Assembly: GCA_035263845.1 (NCBI GenBank)
Contig: DATFQY010000093.1
Span: 1-64,000 of the forward strand
DNA from: JAWOLE01 sp035263845
GTDB taxonomy: Bacteria; Acidobacteriota; Thermoanaerobaculia; UBA5066; Gp7-AA6
DNA: 64,000 nucleotides
Direction: 5' to 3'
Part shown: positions 17,029 through 25,567 of the stretch, piece after piece
How the letters are laid out: every line of letters begins with the position of its first letter
How positions within the stretch are numbered: the first letter of the stretch is position 1
Position numbers and translations under genes: made by a program
The notes under the pieces: model-generated
Told to the model about the DNA's origin: nothing
Database searches by the model: none
Seen by the model: only the letters and a program-made list of their open reading frames with translations

Positions 17029-17657
17029 CAGCGCCGCTCACGGTCGCGTTTCCGAAAGGGCGGATCGCGGCGCCACTCTCGGCCCTGCTGTCCCGCAAGC
17101 CCCTGGAGATTCCTCCGTTCACGGGCCGCGGGCTGGTCGTGGACGTTCCGAGGCGCAATCTTCGCTTTCTCGTGCTGAAGGATTTCGACATCCCGACCTA
17201 CGTCCGGAGGGGGGCCGCCGAGGTCGGGATCGCCGGCTCCGACGTGCTCGCCGAGACCGAGTGCGACCTGCCCAGGCCCCTGGAATTCCCGTTCGGGCGA
17301 TGCCGCTTCTCGCTGCTCGGGCCGGCGGGAGCCGATCCGTCGTTCCCGGAGGGACGGGCGGTCCGCGTCGCGACCAAGTACGTCCGGTTGACGCGCGATC
17401 ACTTCGAGCGCAAGGGACTGGCGGCCGACATCGTGCCGCTCTCGGGCTCGGTCGAGATCGCGCCGCGCATGGATCTGGCCGACCTCGTCGCCGACCTGGT
17501 GGATACGGGGGAGACGATGCGGGCCAACGGTCTCTCCGAGGTCGAGAAGATCCGCGACATCTCCCCGCACCTGATCGTCAGCAACGCCGCGCTCGCCCGC
17601 CGGCGCCGGGAGGTCTTCGAGCTGCTCGAGGTCCTGGAGGAGATGATCGCGTCATGA
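17025..17657 (+). CDS. hisG: ATP phosphoribosyltransferase, short form
   Basis: 210 aa, the short HisG that needs HisZ, encoded directly upstream. First step of histidine synthesis: ATP + PRPP to phosphoribosyl-ATP. Signatures are VAFPKGRI at the N-terminus, VEIGIAG-like AEVGIAGSDVLAE, RVATKYVRLTRDHF and the PRPP loop DLVADLVDTGETMRANGL. The regulatory third domain of long HisG is absent. The start ATG overlaps hisZ as ATGA. Confidence 0.94.
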   Translation: MTAPLTVAFPKGRIAAPLSALLSRKPLEIPPFTGRGLVVDVPRRNLRFLVLKDFDIPTYVRRGAAEVGIAGSDVLAETECDLPRPLEFPFGRCRFSLLGPAGADPSFPEGRAVRVATKYVRLTRDHFERKGLAADIVPLSGSVEIAPRMDLADLVADLVDTGETMRANGLSEVEKIRDISPHLIVSNAALARRRREVFELLEVLEEMIAS

Positions 17658-18934
17658 GGATCCGGGTCTTCCGCGTTCCCTCGAGGGAGGCGAGCCGACA
17701 CCTGGCGCGGCTCTCGCAGCGGTCCCGGGTGCTTTTTGACGGAGAGGCGGCGGCCGTCGCCGCGCGGGCCCTGGCGGAGATCCGCCGGGGCGGCGACCGG
17801 GCGCTTGCCCGCTGGCGGAAGAAGTACGACGGAGAAGCCGCGAAGCTCCGCGGCGCCGCCGGGAGCGCCCGCCCATCGGCCGAGTTCCGGGAGGCCTTCG
17901 AGAGGTCGCGGGAACGGCTGACGGCCTTTCACTCGCTCCAGAGAAACGACGGGGCCCGGCTCCGCGTCGCCGGAAGCCTCATCGAGGAGCGCGTTCTCCC
18001 GCTCGACTCGGTGGGCGTTTACGTCCCCGGAGGAGAGGCGCCCTACGTCTCGACCGCGCTGATGACGATCCTGCCGGCGAGGATCGCGGGCGTCCTGCGA
18101 ATCGCCGTCGCCACGCCTCCCGCGGCGTGGGATGACTCGGTGGAGCTGCGCTGGGCGGTCCGGCGTCTGGGCGTGACCGAGGTCTACCGCATGGGGGGAG
18201 CGCATGCGATCGCCGCGCTCGCCGTCGGAACGCGTTCCGTTCCGCGGGTCGCCAAGATCGTCGGCCCGGGCAACCGCTTCGTGACGGCCGCCAAGAGGCT
18301 TGTGTCGGGGATCGTCGGGATCGACGGCCTCGCGGGACCGACCGAGGTCGCCGTCTTCGCCGACGACTCTGCCGACGCCGAGCGGGTCGCGGCGGACCTT
18401 CTCGCCCAGGCCGAGCACGACGTGTCCGCCGCCGCGATGCTGGTGACGACGTCGATCCGCCTGGCCGGCCTCGTTCGGGACTCGCTCGCCCGGCGGCTGG
18501 AGTCCTTGCCGACCCGCGCCCGCGCGTCGCGCTCCCTCGAAGCGTACGGCGCGATCGCCGTCGCCGGCTCGGTCAAGGACGCGGTCGCATACCTCGAGGA
18601 GTTCGCCCCGGAGCACCTCGGCGTCCAGACGCGGAAAAGCCTCGAGCACGCCCGGCTCTTCCGGCGCGCCGGAGCGGTTTTCGCCGGCGAGGCCAGCTCC
18701 GAGGTCTTCGGAGACTACGTCGCCGGCACGAACCACGTCCTGCCGACCAACGCCACGGGACGCTTCGCGTCGGCGCTGTCGGTCCGCGATTTCGTCCGTC
18801 GGATGCCGGTCGTCAGCCTCTCGCGCCGCGACGGCGAGTCGCTCTCGGCGGCTGCCCAGGTCTGGGCGCGGGTCGAGGGGCTGCCGGGGCACGGGGAGGC
18901 GGCGCGGCTGCGCGCGCCGGAGGCTGGACGATGA
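17654..18934 (+). CDS. hisD: histidinol dehydrogenase
   Basis: 426 aa. Oxidises L-histidinol to L-histidine in two NAD-dependent steps, the last of the pathway. The family signature begins at VGVYVPGGEAPYVSTALMT. Also visible are MGGAHAIAALAVGT, KIVGPGNRFVTAAKRLV, GPTEVAVFADD, LLAQAEHDVSAAAML (Zn-ligand Gln and His) and EFAPEHLGVQT (catalytic Glu-His). The ATG overlaps the hisG stop (ATGA) and the TGA overlaps hisC. Confidence 0.95.
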   Translation: MRIRVFRVPSREASRHLARLSQRSRVLFDGEAAAVAARALAEIRRGGDRALARWRKKYDGEAAKLRGAAGSARPSAEFREAFERSRERLTAFHSLQRNDGARLRVAGSLIEERVLPLDSVGVYVPGGEAPYVSTALMTILPARIAGVLRIAVATPPAAWDDSVELRWAVRRLGVTEVYRMGGAHAIAALAVGTRSVPRVAKIVGPGNRFVTAAKRLVSGIVGIDGLAGPTEVAVFADDSADAERVAADLLAQAEHDVSAAAMLVTTSIRLAGLVRDSLARRLESLPTRARASRSLEAYGAIAVAGSVKDAVAYLEEFAPEHLGVQTRKSLEHARLFRRAGAVFAGEASSEVFGDYVAGTNHVLPTNATGRFASALSVRDFVRRMPVVSLSRRDGESLSAAAQVWARVEGLPGHGEAARLRAPEAGR

Positions 18935-20016
18935 GCCGCGCCCTCCGAACGCCGGTGCGCCCGGAGATGGCGGAGGTGCCGGCCTACGTCACGTCCACGA
19001 AGGACGCGCCGGTCCGGCTCGATCGCAACGAGAGCCCGGAGGAGATGCCGGCGCGCCTGCGGGAGCAGGTCCTGGCCCGGCTGGCGTCCTCGAAGTGGTC
19101 CCGGTACCCGGATCCGTACGCGTCGGAGCTGAAGGAGGCGCTCGCGAAGCGGGAAGGGCTGCCGGCGGAACACGTGATCGTCGGCGACGGGTCCAACTCA
19201 CTCTTCCTTTCGTTCTTTCTCGCCTCGGGAGCGCCGGGCCGACGAATCGCGCTCTGTCCGCCGACGTTCGGGCTGTATGCCTCCTGGGCGCGAGCGGCCG
19301 GAGCGGCCGTGGAAAGCTTTCCGCTCGACGAGGAGGACCTTTCGCCGTCGGTCGAGCGGATGCTCTCCGAGGCGAGGCGCGACCCGGACCTGCTGTTCGT
19401 TCTCTGCTCGCCCAACAATCCGACGGGGACGCTTTTTCCTCGCGACGGCCTGACTCGTCTTCTCGAGACGGGGGCGTTCGTCTTGATGGATGAGGCGTAC
19501 ATCGAGTTTTCGGAAGGCGACGGTCGGCCGGGAGGAGCAAGCGTCAAGGATCTCCTGCGCCGCTTTCCGAATCTCCTGATCTCGAGAACCCTGTCGAAGG
19601 CGGCGGCGCTGGCGGGAGTTCGGGTCGGGTACATGCTCGGCGATCCGACGCTGCTTCGGGAGGTCGAGAAGGTTGTGCCGCCGTTCTCCGTGAACCTGTT
19701 CGCCAGGGCCGCGGCGCTGGCGGCGCTGTCGGACGCGAAGGTCACGGCCGCGCGAATCTCCACGATCCTCTCCGAGCGAGACCGGATGGCCAGGGCGCTT
19801 TCGGCGAATCCCGGAGGCCGCATCTCGGAATCCCATGCCAATTTCCTGTACCTTCGACCCGAGCGGCCGGCCGAGGCGCTGCTCGAAGCCCTCTGGAAGC
19901 GAGGTGTGCTCGTCCGCAAGGTCGCCGGAACGAAAGCCCCGGCCCTCCGAGTGACGGTCGGGCGGCCGGAGGAGAACGATTTGTTCCTCACGGCCTGGAG
20001 AGAGGTGATCGCATGA
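18931..20016 (+). CDS. hisC: histidinol-phosphate aminotransferase
   Basis: 361 aa fold-type I PLP enzyme. RLDRNESPEEMP near the N-terminus resembles the LNxNENP start of HisC. Then come VGDGSNSLF, CSPNNPTGT, FVLMDEAYIEF and the PLP-lysine motif SRTLSKAAALAGVRVGY (Lys about residue 222). It converts imidazole-acetol phosphate to histidinol phosphate. Between hisD and hisB with 4-nt overlaps on both sides. Confidence 0.94.
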   Translation: MSRALRTPVRPEMAEVPAYVTSTKDAPVRLDRNESPEEMPARLREQVLARLASSKWSRYPDPYASELKEALAKREGLPAEHVIVGDGSNSLFLSFFLASGAPGRRIALCPPTFGLYASWARAAGAAVESFPLDEEDLSPSVERMLSEARRDPDLLFVLCSPNNPTGTLFPRDGLTRLLETGAFVLMDEAYIEFSEGDGRPGGASVKDLLRRFPNLLISRTLSKAAALAGVRVGYMLGDPTLLREVEKVVPPFSVNLFARAAALAALSDAKVTAARISTILSERDRMARALSANPGGRISESHANFLYLRPERPAEALLEALWKRGVLVRKVAGTKAPALRVTVGRPEENDLFLTAWREVIA

Positions 20017-20606
20017 ACGTGGGATCCGTCGAGCGCTCGACGAAGGAGACCTCGATCCGGCTGGAGCTTGGACCGGCCGGCCGGATCGCGACGAAGATCT
20101 CGACGCCCGTGGGATTCCTCGACCACATGCTGGACACGATCGCGCGCCACGCCGGGATCGGTCTCTCCGTCGAGGCGAAAGGCGATGTTCACATCGACTT
20201 CCATCACACGGTCGAGGACACCGGCCTCGCGTTTGGCGAGGCCCTGGAGAAGTCGCTGGGCGACAAGCGCGGGATCCGCCGCTTCGGCCACGCGTACGTC
20301 CCGCTCGACGAGGCCCTCGCCCGCGTCGTCGTGGACCTCTCGGGCCGCCCGTACTTCGCCTGGGAAGTGCCCTTCGACAGAGAGATGCTGCTCGTGACGC
20401 CGGACTTTCCCTTCGCCCTCGTGGAGGAGTTCTTCAAGTCCGTGGCCTTCCGCGGGCGCCTGAACCTCCACGCCGCGCTCCTCTCGGGCCGCAACGGGCA
20501 CCATGCCGCCGAGGCAATCACCAAGGCGTTCGCCCGGGCGCTTCGGGAAGCGACCGCGCCTTCGGGCGACGCCGAGATCGCCTCGACCAAGGGGACGCTG
20601 GTGTGA
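20013..20606 (+). CDS. hisB: imidazoleglycerol-phosphate dehydratase
   Basis: 197 aa, the monofunctional form without the HAD phosphatase domain found in E. coli, consistent with the separate hisK upstream. Manganese-binding motifs are GFLDHMLDTIARH, DFHHTVEDTGLAFGEAL and the closing GHHAAEAITKAFARAL. The N-terminus RSTKETSIRLELG is typical. It overlaps hisC (ATGA) and hisH (GTGA). Confidence 0.95.
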   Translation: MNVGSVERSTKETSIRLELGPAGRIATKISTPVGFLDHMLDTIARHAGIGLSVEAKGDVHIDFHHTVEDTGLAFGEALEKSLGDKRGIRRFGHAYVPLDEALARVVVDLSGRPYFAWEVPFDREMLLVTPDFPFALVEEFFKSVAFRGRLNLHAALLSGRNGHHAAEAITKAFARALREATAPSGDAEIASTKGTLV

Positions 20607-21229
20607 AGATCGTCGTCCCCGACCTCGGCCTCTCGAACCTCTGGAGCGCGCGGCGCGCCCTGGAGTCGCTCGGCCACGAGGTCGTCCTCGCCGCGTCTCC
20701 GGAGCCGGTGGCATCCGCTCCATTCATCGTGCTCCCCGGCGTGGGTGCCTTCGCCGAGGCGTCGCGCCGTCTCGCGGCCACCGGCATCGGCGACGCGGTC
20801 CGCGAGGCGGCCGCGCGGGGGAGCGCGGTCCTGGGAATCTGCCTCGGCATGCAGCTGCTCTTCGAATCGAGCGAGGAGGGAGGCGATGCTCCTGGGCTGG
20901 GGCTTCTGCCCGGCCGCGTGACCCGCCTGGAAGGCGGCGCGCCCGTCCCGCACGTGGGCTGGAATCGAATCACCCCGACGAGCCGCGGTGTCTCGCTTTT
21001 CGGCAACGGGGGGAGCGCGGAGCGTTACCTCTACTTCGTGCACTCCTACGTCGCGAGGCCCGCCTCGGAGGATCTCGTGCTCGCGCACTGCGTCCACGGA
21101 GAGAGCTTCCCGGCCGCCGTCGGAAAAGGCTCCTCGCTCGGGTTCCAGTTCCATCCGGAGAAGAGCGGCGAGCCCGGAGTGCGTTTCCTGGGGGCGGCCA
21201 TTTCGTTGATCTCGGGAGGGCGGAATTGA
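20603..21229 (+). CDS. hisH: imidazole glycerol phosphate synthase, glutaminase subunit
   Basis: 208 aa class I glutamine amidotransferase that feeds ammonia to HisF. The nucleophile Cys is in LGICLGMQLLF (about residue 80), and the His and Glu are in FQFHPEKSG near the C-terminus. The N-terminal MKIVVPDLGLSNLWSARRALESLG is characteristic. The start is GTG, overlapping the hisB TGA. Its own TGA overlaps the hisA TTG start. Confidence 0.94.
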   Translation: MKIVVPDLGLSNLWSARRALESLGHEVVLAASPEPVASAPFIVLPGVGAFAEASRRLAATGIGDAVREAAARGSAVLGICLGMQLLFESSEEGGDAPGLGLLPGRVTRLEGGAPVPHVGWNRITPTSRGVSLFGNGGSAERYLYFVHSYVARPASEDLVLAHCVHGESFPAAVGKGSSLGFQFHPEKSGEPGVRFLGAAISLISGGRN

Positions 21230-21966
21230 ACAAGGAACCATTCCTCCTGCTGCCGGCGATCGATCTCCGGGGAGGCCGAGCGGTGCGGCTCCGGCAAGGC
21301 GAGGCGCACCGGGAGACTCGCTACTCCGACGACCCGGTCCAGGTGGCCCGGCAGTTCGCGGAGGCGGGCGCGCGCGCCCTCCACGTCGTGGACCTGGATG
21401 GGGCCTTCTCCGGCTCGCCCATTCACCTGCCGCTGGTGGCGCGCATCTGCCGCGTCGCAGGAATCCCGGTGCGCCTGGGAGGTGGCCTGCGCCGGTCCGA
21501 AGACATCGAGGCGGCCTTCTCCTCGGGCGTCTCGGTGGCGATCCTCGGCACTTCCGCGATCGAGGACCCGTCGAGCGTGGAGCAGGCTCTCGCCCGGTTC
21601 GGGAAACGTCTCGCGGTCTCGCTCGACGTCCGTGGAGATTCGGTGCGCACGCGCGGGTGGGTAGAGCAATCGGCTTTCACGCCGATCCAGGCGGCCACGC
21701 GGCTGGCGAAGACGGGGCTGGAAGATCTCATCGTCACGGCCGTGGCGCGCGACGGCGAGTTGAGCGGGCCGGACCTGGGCCTGCTGCGCCGAGCGGCGAC
21801 GGCCTTCGGCCGGCCGGTCATCGCGGCGGGAGGCGTGGCTGCCGTGAAGGACCTCGAGGTCCTGGAAGCGGAGCCGGCCGTTCGCGGCGCCGTCGTCGGA
21901 AAGGCGTTTTACGAGGGGACGCTGACGCTGTCGGTTTTCGGGAGGGCGGGAAGTGATGAGGGGTGA
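21226..21966 (+). CDS. hisA: ProFAR isomerase (HisA)
   Basis: 246 aa beta/alpha barrel. Catalytic Asp in LLPAIDLRGGRAVRLRQGE, then LHVVDLDGAFSG, VRLGGGLRR, VTAVARDGELSGPDL (second Asp) and VIAAGGVAAV. The start is inferred as TTG at 21226, which overlaps the hisH TGA (TTGA) and has GGGAGGG 7 nt upstream; no ATG fits. It isomerises ProFAR to PRFAR. A TrpF-like dual role (PriA) is unnecessary, since trpF is present in this operon. Confidence 0.92.
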   Translation: MNKEPFLLLPAIDLRGGRAVRLRQGEAHRETRYSDDPVQVARQFAEAGARALHVVDLDGAFSGSPIHLPLVARICRVAGIPVRLGGGLRRSEDIEAAFSSGVSVAILGTSAIEDPSSVEQALARFGKRLAVSLDVRGDSVRTRGWVEQSAFTPIQAATRLAKTGLEDLIVTAVARDGELSGPDLGLLRRAATAFGRPVIAAGGVAAVKDLEVLEAEPAVRGAVVGKAFYEGTLTLSVFGRAGSDEG

Positions 21967-22738
21967 AGCCCCCCGGAGCGGCCTCGCGGTGCGGATCGTT
22001 CCGTGCCTGGATGTCCGTGACGGGCGGGTCGTGAAGGGGACGCGGTTCGTCTCGCTCCGGGACGCCGGCGATCCGGTCGAGGCGGCGGCCCGGTACGCCG
22101 CCGAGGGCGCCGACGAGATCGTGTTCCTGGACATCTCCGCGACGCCCGAGGGAAGGGGAGCCGCCCGGGAGGTGGTCGAGCGCACCGCTCGGTCGATCTT
22201 CGTCCCTCTGACCGTGGGAGGCGGAGTCCGCAATACTTTCGACGCGGAGAGGCTCCTGCGCGCTGGCGCGGACCGCGTCTCGGTCAACTCGGCGGCTGTC
22301 GAGAGGCCCGAGTTGCTCGATGATCTGTGGCGGTCTTTCGGGACGCAGTGCGTGATCCTGGCGGTGGACGCCAGGCGCGAGGGAGCCGCCTGGAGCGTCC
22401 ACACCGAAGCGGGACGGCGCCGCTGGAACCGGGACGCCGTCGAGTGGTGCCGCGAGGGCTCCGAGCGGGGCGCCGGAGAAATCCTCGTCACGTCCATCGA
22501 CCGCGACGGCACGGGCGCCGGATACGATCTGGACCTTCTTCGGGAGGTCGTCGCGGCCGTGAGCGTTCCGGTGATCGCGTCGGGAGGCGTCGGTGCCTAC
22601 GAGCACCTGGTAGAAGGCGCGCGCGCCGGGGCGTCCGCGCTCCTCGTTGCGGGCACGTTTCACCGGGGTGAGCTCTCGATCCCGCGCGCCAAGGAGGTCC
22701 TGGCGGCCGAGGGGTTCCCCGTGAGGAGGGTCGCGTGA
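21953..22738 (+). CDS. hisF: imidazole glycerol phosphate synthase, cyclase subunit
   Basis: 261 aa barrel paralogous to hisA. VRIVPCLDVRDGRVVKGTRF carries the first catalytic Asp, and LVTSIDRDGTGAGYDLDLL the second. VIASGGVGAYEHL is the phosphate loop. With HisH it makes IGP and AICAR. Start is GTG 21953 or ATG 21956; a GGGAGGG lies 6-10 nt upstream. Either overlaps hisA by 11-14 nt, the one junction in the his part that is not a 4-nt overlap. Confidence 0.94.
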   Translation: MMRGEAPRSGLAVRIVPCLDVRDGRVVKGTRFVSLRDAGDPVEAAARYAAEGADEIVFLDISATPEGRGAAREVVERTARSIFVPLTVGGGVRNTFDAERLLRAGADRVSVNSAAVERPELLDDLWRSFGTQCVILAVDARREGAAWSVHTEAGRRRWNRDAVEWCREGSERGAGEILVTSIDRDGTGAGYDLDLLREVVAAVSVPVIASGGVGAYEHLVEGARAGASALLVAGTFHRGELSIPRAKEVLAAEGFPVRRVA

Positions 22739-23352
22739 ACCTCGACTCCATCCGCTTCGACGCCGAAGGTCTCGTTCCGGTCGTCGTGCGGGACGGCGTC
22801 ACGGGCGCCGTCGCGATGCTCGCCTGGGCCAACCGCGAGGCGCTGGAGAAGACTCTCGACTCGCGCCGGGCGACCTTCTGGAGCCGCTCCCGCGGGGCGA
22901 TCTGGGTCAAGGGGGAGACCTCGGGCAACCGAATGGAGGTCCTCTCCGTGCGGGCCGACTGCGACGCGGACGCCATCCTGTACGAGGTCCGCGCGACCGG
23001 TCCGGCCTGTCACACGGGCCGGCAGACCTGCTTCCACGAGCCCCTGGACTCGTCTCCCATGGAGGAGCCGGAGAATTTCGACCTGGCCCCGCTCTTCGCC
23101 GTGCTGCGGAGCCGGAGGAGGGAGATGCCGGAGGGCTCGTATTCGACGAAGATCTTCCAAAAGGGCCTGGACCACATCCTGAAGAAGATCGGCGAAGAGG
23201 CGTCCGAAGTCATCGTCGCGATGAAGAACCCGGACGATTCCGCGCTCGCCGGCGAGATCGCGGATCTGCTCTACCACCTGGCGGCGGCGATGACGGAGAG
23301 AGGGCTCTATCCTTCGACCGTCAACGACGCCCTGGCCGCGAGGCGCAAGTGA
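22735..23352 (+). CDS. hisIE: bifunctional phosphoribosyl-AMP cyclohydrolase / phosphoribosyl-ATP pyrophosphatase
   Basis: 205 aa HisI-HisE fusion performing steps 2 and 3 of histidine synthesis. The HisI part (1 to about 115) has WSRSRGAIWVKGETSGN, RADCDADAIL and the zinc motif CHTGRQTCF. The HisE part (about 120-205) has GSYSTKIFQKG, KKIGEEASEVIVAMKN and ADLLYHL, the MazG-like Mg site. GTG start overlapping hisF; its TGA overlaps the trpE GTG, so the his and trp blocks are joined without a gap. Confidence 0.94.
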   Translation: MNLDSIRFDAEGLVPVVVRDGVTGAVAMLAWANREALEKTLDSRRATFWSRSRGAIWVKGETSGNRMEVLSVRADCDADAILYEVRATGPACHTGRQTCFHEPLDSSPMEEPENFDLAPLFAVLRSRRREMPEGSYSTKIFQKGLDHILKKIGEEASEVIVAMKNPDDSALAGEIADLLYHLAAAMTERGLYPSTVNDALAARRK

Positions 23353-24959
23353 TCCGGCGCGACGCGGAGCGGCGCGAGTTCCTGCGGAAGGCGGCGGCCG
23401 GCCGGGTTGTGCCCGTCGCTAGAGTCTTCCCATCCGACGAGCTGACCCCGGTCACCCTCTTCCGGCGCATGCGGGAGTCGGGCAGCGAGTGCTTCCTCCT
23501 CGAGAGCGTGGAGGGCGGCGAGTCGATTGCGCGTTACACGTTCCTCGGGTGCGGTCCGTCGGCGCGCCTGGTTCTGCGCGACGGATCGGTCGAACAGGAG
23601 AAGGTCGGGTCACGGCGTCGCGTGAAGGCGGGAGCGCTCACGGCGCTCCGCCGGATGGTCGTGCGGCGCGGGTTCGTAGCGGACGCGGACCTGCCGCCCC
23701 TGACGGCGGGCGCGGTGGGCTACCTGTCCTACGACGCGGTCCGGCTGTTCGAGGAGATCCCCGACCGGCATCGCCGCAACGGGCACATCCCCGACGGCCT
23801 CTTCCTCCGGTTCGACGCGACGGCCGCCTTCGACCATCCGCGGCAGCGGCTGCTCCTGCTGACGAACCTCGAGGTCGCGCGGGCGGCCGACAAGGAACGG
23901 GCGGTGGACGCGGCGATCTCGCGCCTCGATCGCCTCGAGGCCTTCGTGCGGGGCGAACAGCATCCGGCGGCGGAAAAAGCATCGTACCGGGTCGCGGCGC
24001 GGAAAGCGCGCAGCGCGGGTCCCGCCGCCGTCCGGCAGCTCATGACGAAAGAAGCGTTCGTGGCGGCCGTCGTCAAGGCGCAGGAGGCGATCCTCGCCGG
24101 CGACATCTACCAGGTCGTCCTGTCGCAGCGCTGGGACGCGCCGCTCGATGTGGACGCCTTCGACGTCTACCGCGCTCTGCGGATGCTCAATCCCTCGCCG
24201 TACCTCTTCTACCTCGAAACGTGCGAGGCGGCGATCTTCGGGGCCTCGCCCGAGATGCTCGTCCGGTGCCGCGGCCGCGAAGTCGAGACCCGGCCGATCG
24301 CCGGAACGGCGAGCCGCGGCACGACTCCCGCCGAAGACCGGGCGCTGGCCGCGGCCCTGCTGGCGGACCCGAAGGAGCGCGCCGAACACGTGATGCTGGT
24401 GGACCTGTCGCGCAACGACCTCGGGCGCGTCTGCGAGATCGGGACGGTGAGCGTCCCGCGGTACGCGTTAGTCGAGAGGTACTCCCACGTCCAGCACCTC
24501 GTCTCCGAAGTCCGCGGGAGGCTCGCGAAGGGGAAGACTTCGGGAGACGCCCTGGCCGCGTCCTTCCCCGCCGGGACGCTGACGGGGGCGCCGAAGATCC
24601 GCGCGATGGAGATCATCGACCAGCTCGAGGCGGCGCGACGCGGGGTTTACGGGGGCGCGGTCGGATATGTCGACACGGCCGGCAACCTCGACGTCGCGAT
24701 CGCGATCCGGACCGCCGTCGTCGAGAACGGAGTCTGCCGGATCCAGGCGGGCGCCGGGATCGTGGCGGACTCGGTCCCGGAGAAGGAGTACCAGGAGGCC
24801 GAATCCAAGGCCGCCGCTCTCTTCCGCGCGATCGAGACGGCGCGGGAGTGGAGGCGGGAGCCGGGGGCCGGGAGACGGGAGGCGGCAAGCGGGAGGCGAC
24901 GCCGGGTCGGGGGCCGAAAATCACAAATCACAAATCACAAATCACAAATCTCTCCATGA
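23349..24959 (+). CDS. trpE: anthranilate synthase component I
   Basis: 536 aa. Makes anthranilate from chorismate with TrpG. The N-terminal domain has CFLLESVEGGESIARYTFLG; the LLES element belongs to the tryptophan feedback site in known TrpE, so inhibition by Trp is likely. The chorismate-binding half has ASPEMLVR, RPIAGTASRG, DLSRNDLGRVC, FPAGTLTGAPKIRAMEIID and GAVGYVD. After the normal end (about residue 500) comes a 30-odd-residue low-complexity tail coded by G-rich and AAATCAC repeats (24855-24950). GTG start overlaps hisIE; ATGA overlap with trpG. Confidence 0.93.
   Translation: MIRRDAERREFLRKAAAGRVVPVARVFPSDELTPVTLFRRMRESGSECFLLESVEGGESIARYTFLGCGPSARLVLRDGSVEQEKVGSRRRVKAGALTALRRMVVRRGFVADADLPPLTAGAVGYLSYDAVRLFEEIPDRHRRNGHIPDGLFLRFDATAAFDHPRQRLLLLTNLEVARAADKERAVDAAISRLDRLEAFVRGEQHPAAEKASYRVAARKARSAGPAAVRQLMTKEAFVAAVVKAQEAILAGDIYQVVLSQRWDAPLDVDAFDVYRALRMLNPSPYLFYLETCEAAIFGASPEMLVRCRGREVETRPIAGTASRGTTPAEDRALAAALLADPKERAEHVMLVDLSRNDLGRVCEIGTVSVPRYALVERYSHVQHLVSEVRGRLAKGKTSGDALAASFPAGTLTGAPKIRAMEIIDQLEAARRGVYGGAVGYVDTAGNLDVAIAIRTAVVENGVCRIQAGAGIVADSVPEKEYQEAESKAAALFRAIETAREWRREPGAGRREAASGRRRRVGGRKSQITNHKSQISP
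24918..24950 (+). repeat. AAATCAC heptamer tandem repeat
   Basis: 4.7 copies of the 7-mer AAATCAC (24918-24950) within the last codons of trpE, after a G-rich low-complexity stretch (about 24855-24910). It is translated as a KSQITNHKSQIS-type tail. Its AT-rich composition is quite unlike the surrounding gene. Confidence 0.9.
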
Positions 24960-25567
24960 TCTTCATCGTCGACAACTACGACTCCTTCACCTACAACCTC
25001 GTGCAGGCGGTGGGGAAGTTCGACCCCGACGTCGTCGTGGCCCGCAACGACCGTTTCGAGCCCCGCGAGGTCGTGTCGAGGCGGCCCCGGGCGATCCTGA
25101 TCTCTCCCGGCCCCGGCCGCCCCGAGAACGCCGGGCGCACGATCGAGATGATCGCGGCCGCCGAAGCGAAGGCGATCCCGCTGCTCGGCGTCTGCCTGGG
25201 CCACCAGGCGATCGCCGCGCGCCACGGCGGGGTCGTCGAGCGCGCCCCGGCGCCGCGCCACGGGAAGGCGTCGAGGATCACGCACCACGGCGCCGGCATC
25301 TTCGCGGGCCTGCCCAGCCCGATGGAGGCCGGCCGCTACCACTCCCTCGCCGTGCGCGAGAAAGACCTGCCCCCGGAGCTGACGGTGACCGCGCGAAGCG
25401 ACGACGGAGTCGTCATGGGGCTGTCGCACCGGTCGCTGCCGGTTTTCGGCGTCCAGTTCCACCCCGAATCGGTGCTGACGCCGGAGGGCGAGCGGCTCCT
25501 CGCGAACTTCCTGAGGCGGGGGCCGCGGCGCGAGCCGCATCGGGACGGGGGGGAGAAAAGCGCATGA
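24956..25567 (+). CDS. trpG: anthranilate synthase component II (glutamine amidotransferase)
   Basis: 203 aa class I amidotransferase supplying ammonia to TrpE. The start MIFIVDNYDSFTYNLVQ is the family's classic N-terminus. The oxyanion loop ISPGPGRPENAG, nucleophile Cys in GVCLGHQAIA and catalytic His-Glu in VQFHPESVLT are all present. The ATG overlaps trpE by 4 nt. No separate pabA is in view, so it may also serve folate synthesis, which the sequence cannot decide. Confidence 0.94.
   Translation: MIFIVDNYDSFTYNLVQAVGKFDPDVVVARNDRFEPREVVSRRPRAILISPGPGRPENAGRTIEMIAAAEAKAIPLLGVCLGHQAIAARHGGVVERAPAPRHGKASRITHHGAGIFAGLPSPMEAGRYHSLAVREKDLPPELTVTARSDDGVVMGLSHRSLPVFGVQFHPESVLTPEGERLLANFLRRGPRREPHRDGGEKSA

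Noticed and set aside
21226..21966. HisA as a dual HisA/TrpF (PriA) enzyme.
   Set aside because: A separate trpF with its catalytic Cys and Asp is present at 27374-28006, so a dual role is not needed.
24840..24959. Frameshift or mis-assembly at the end of trpE.
   Set aside because: The frame stays open to a normal ATGA overlap with trpG; the odd tail is explained by short repeats.
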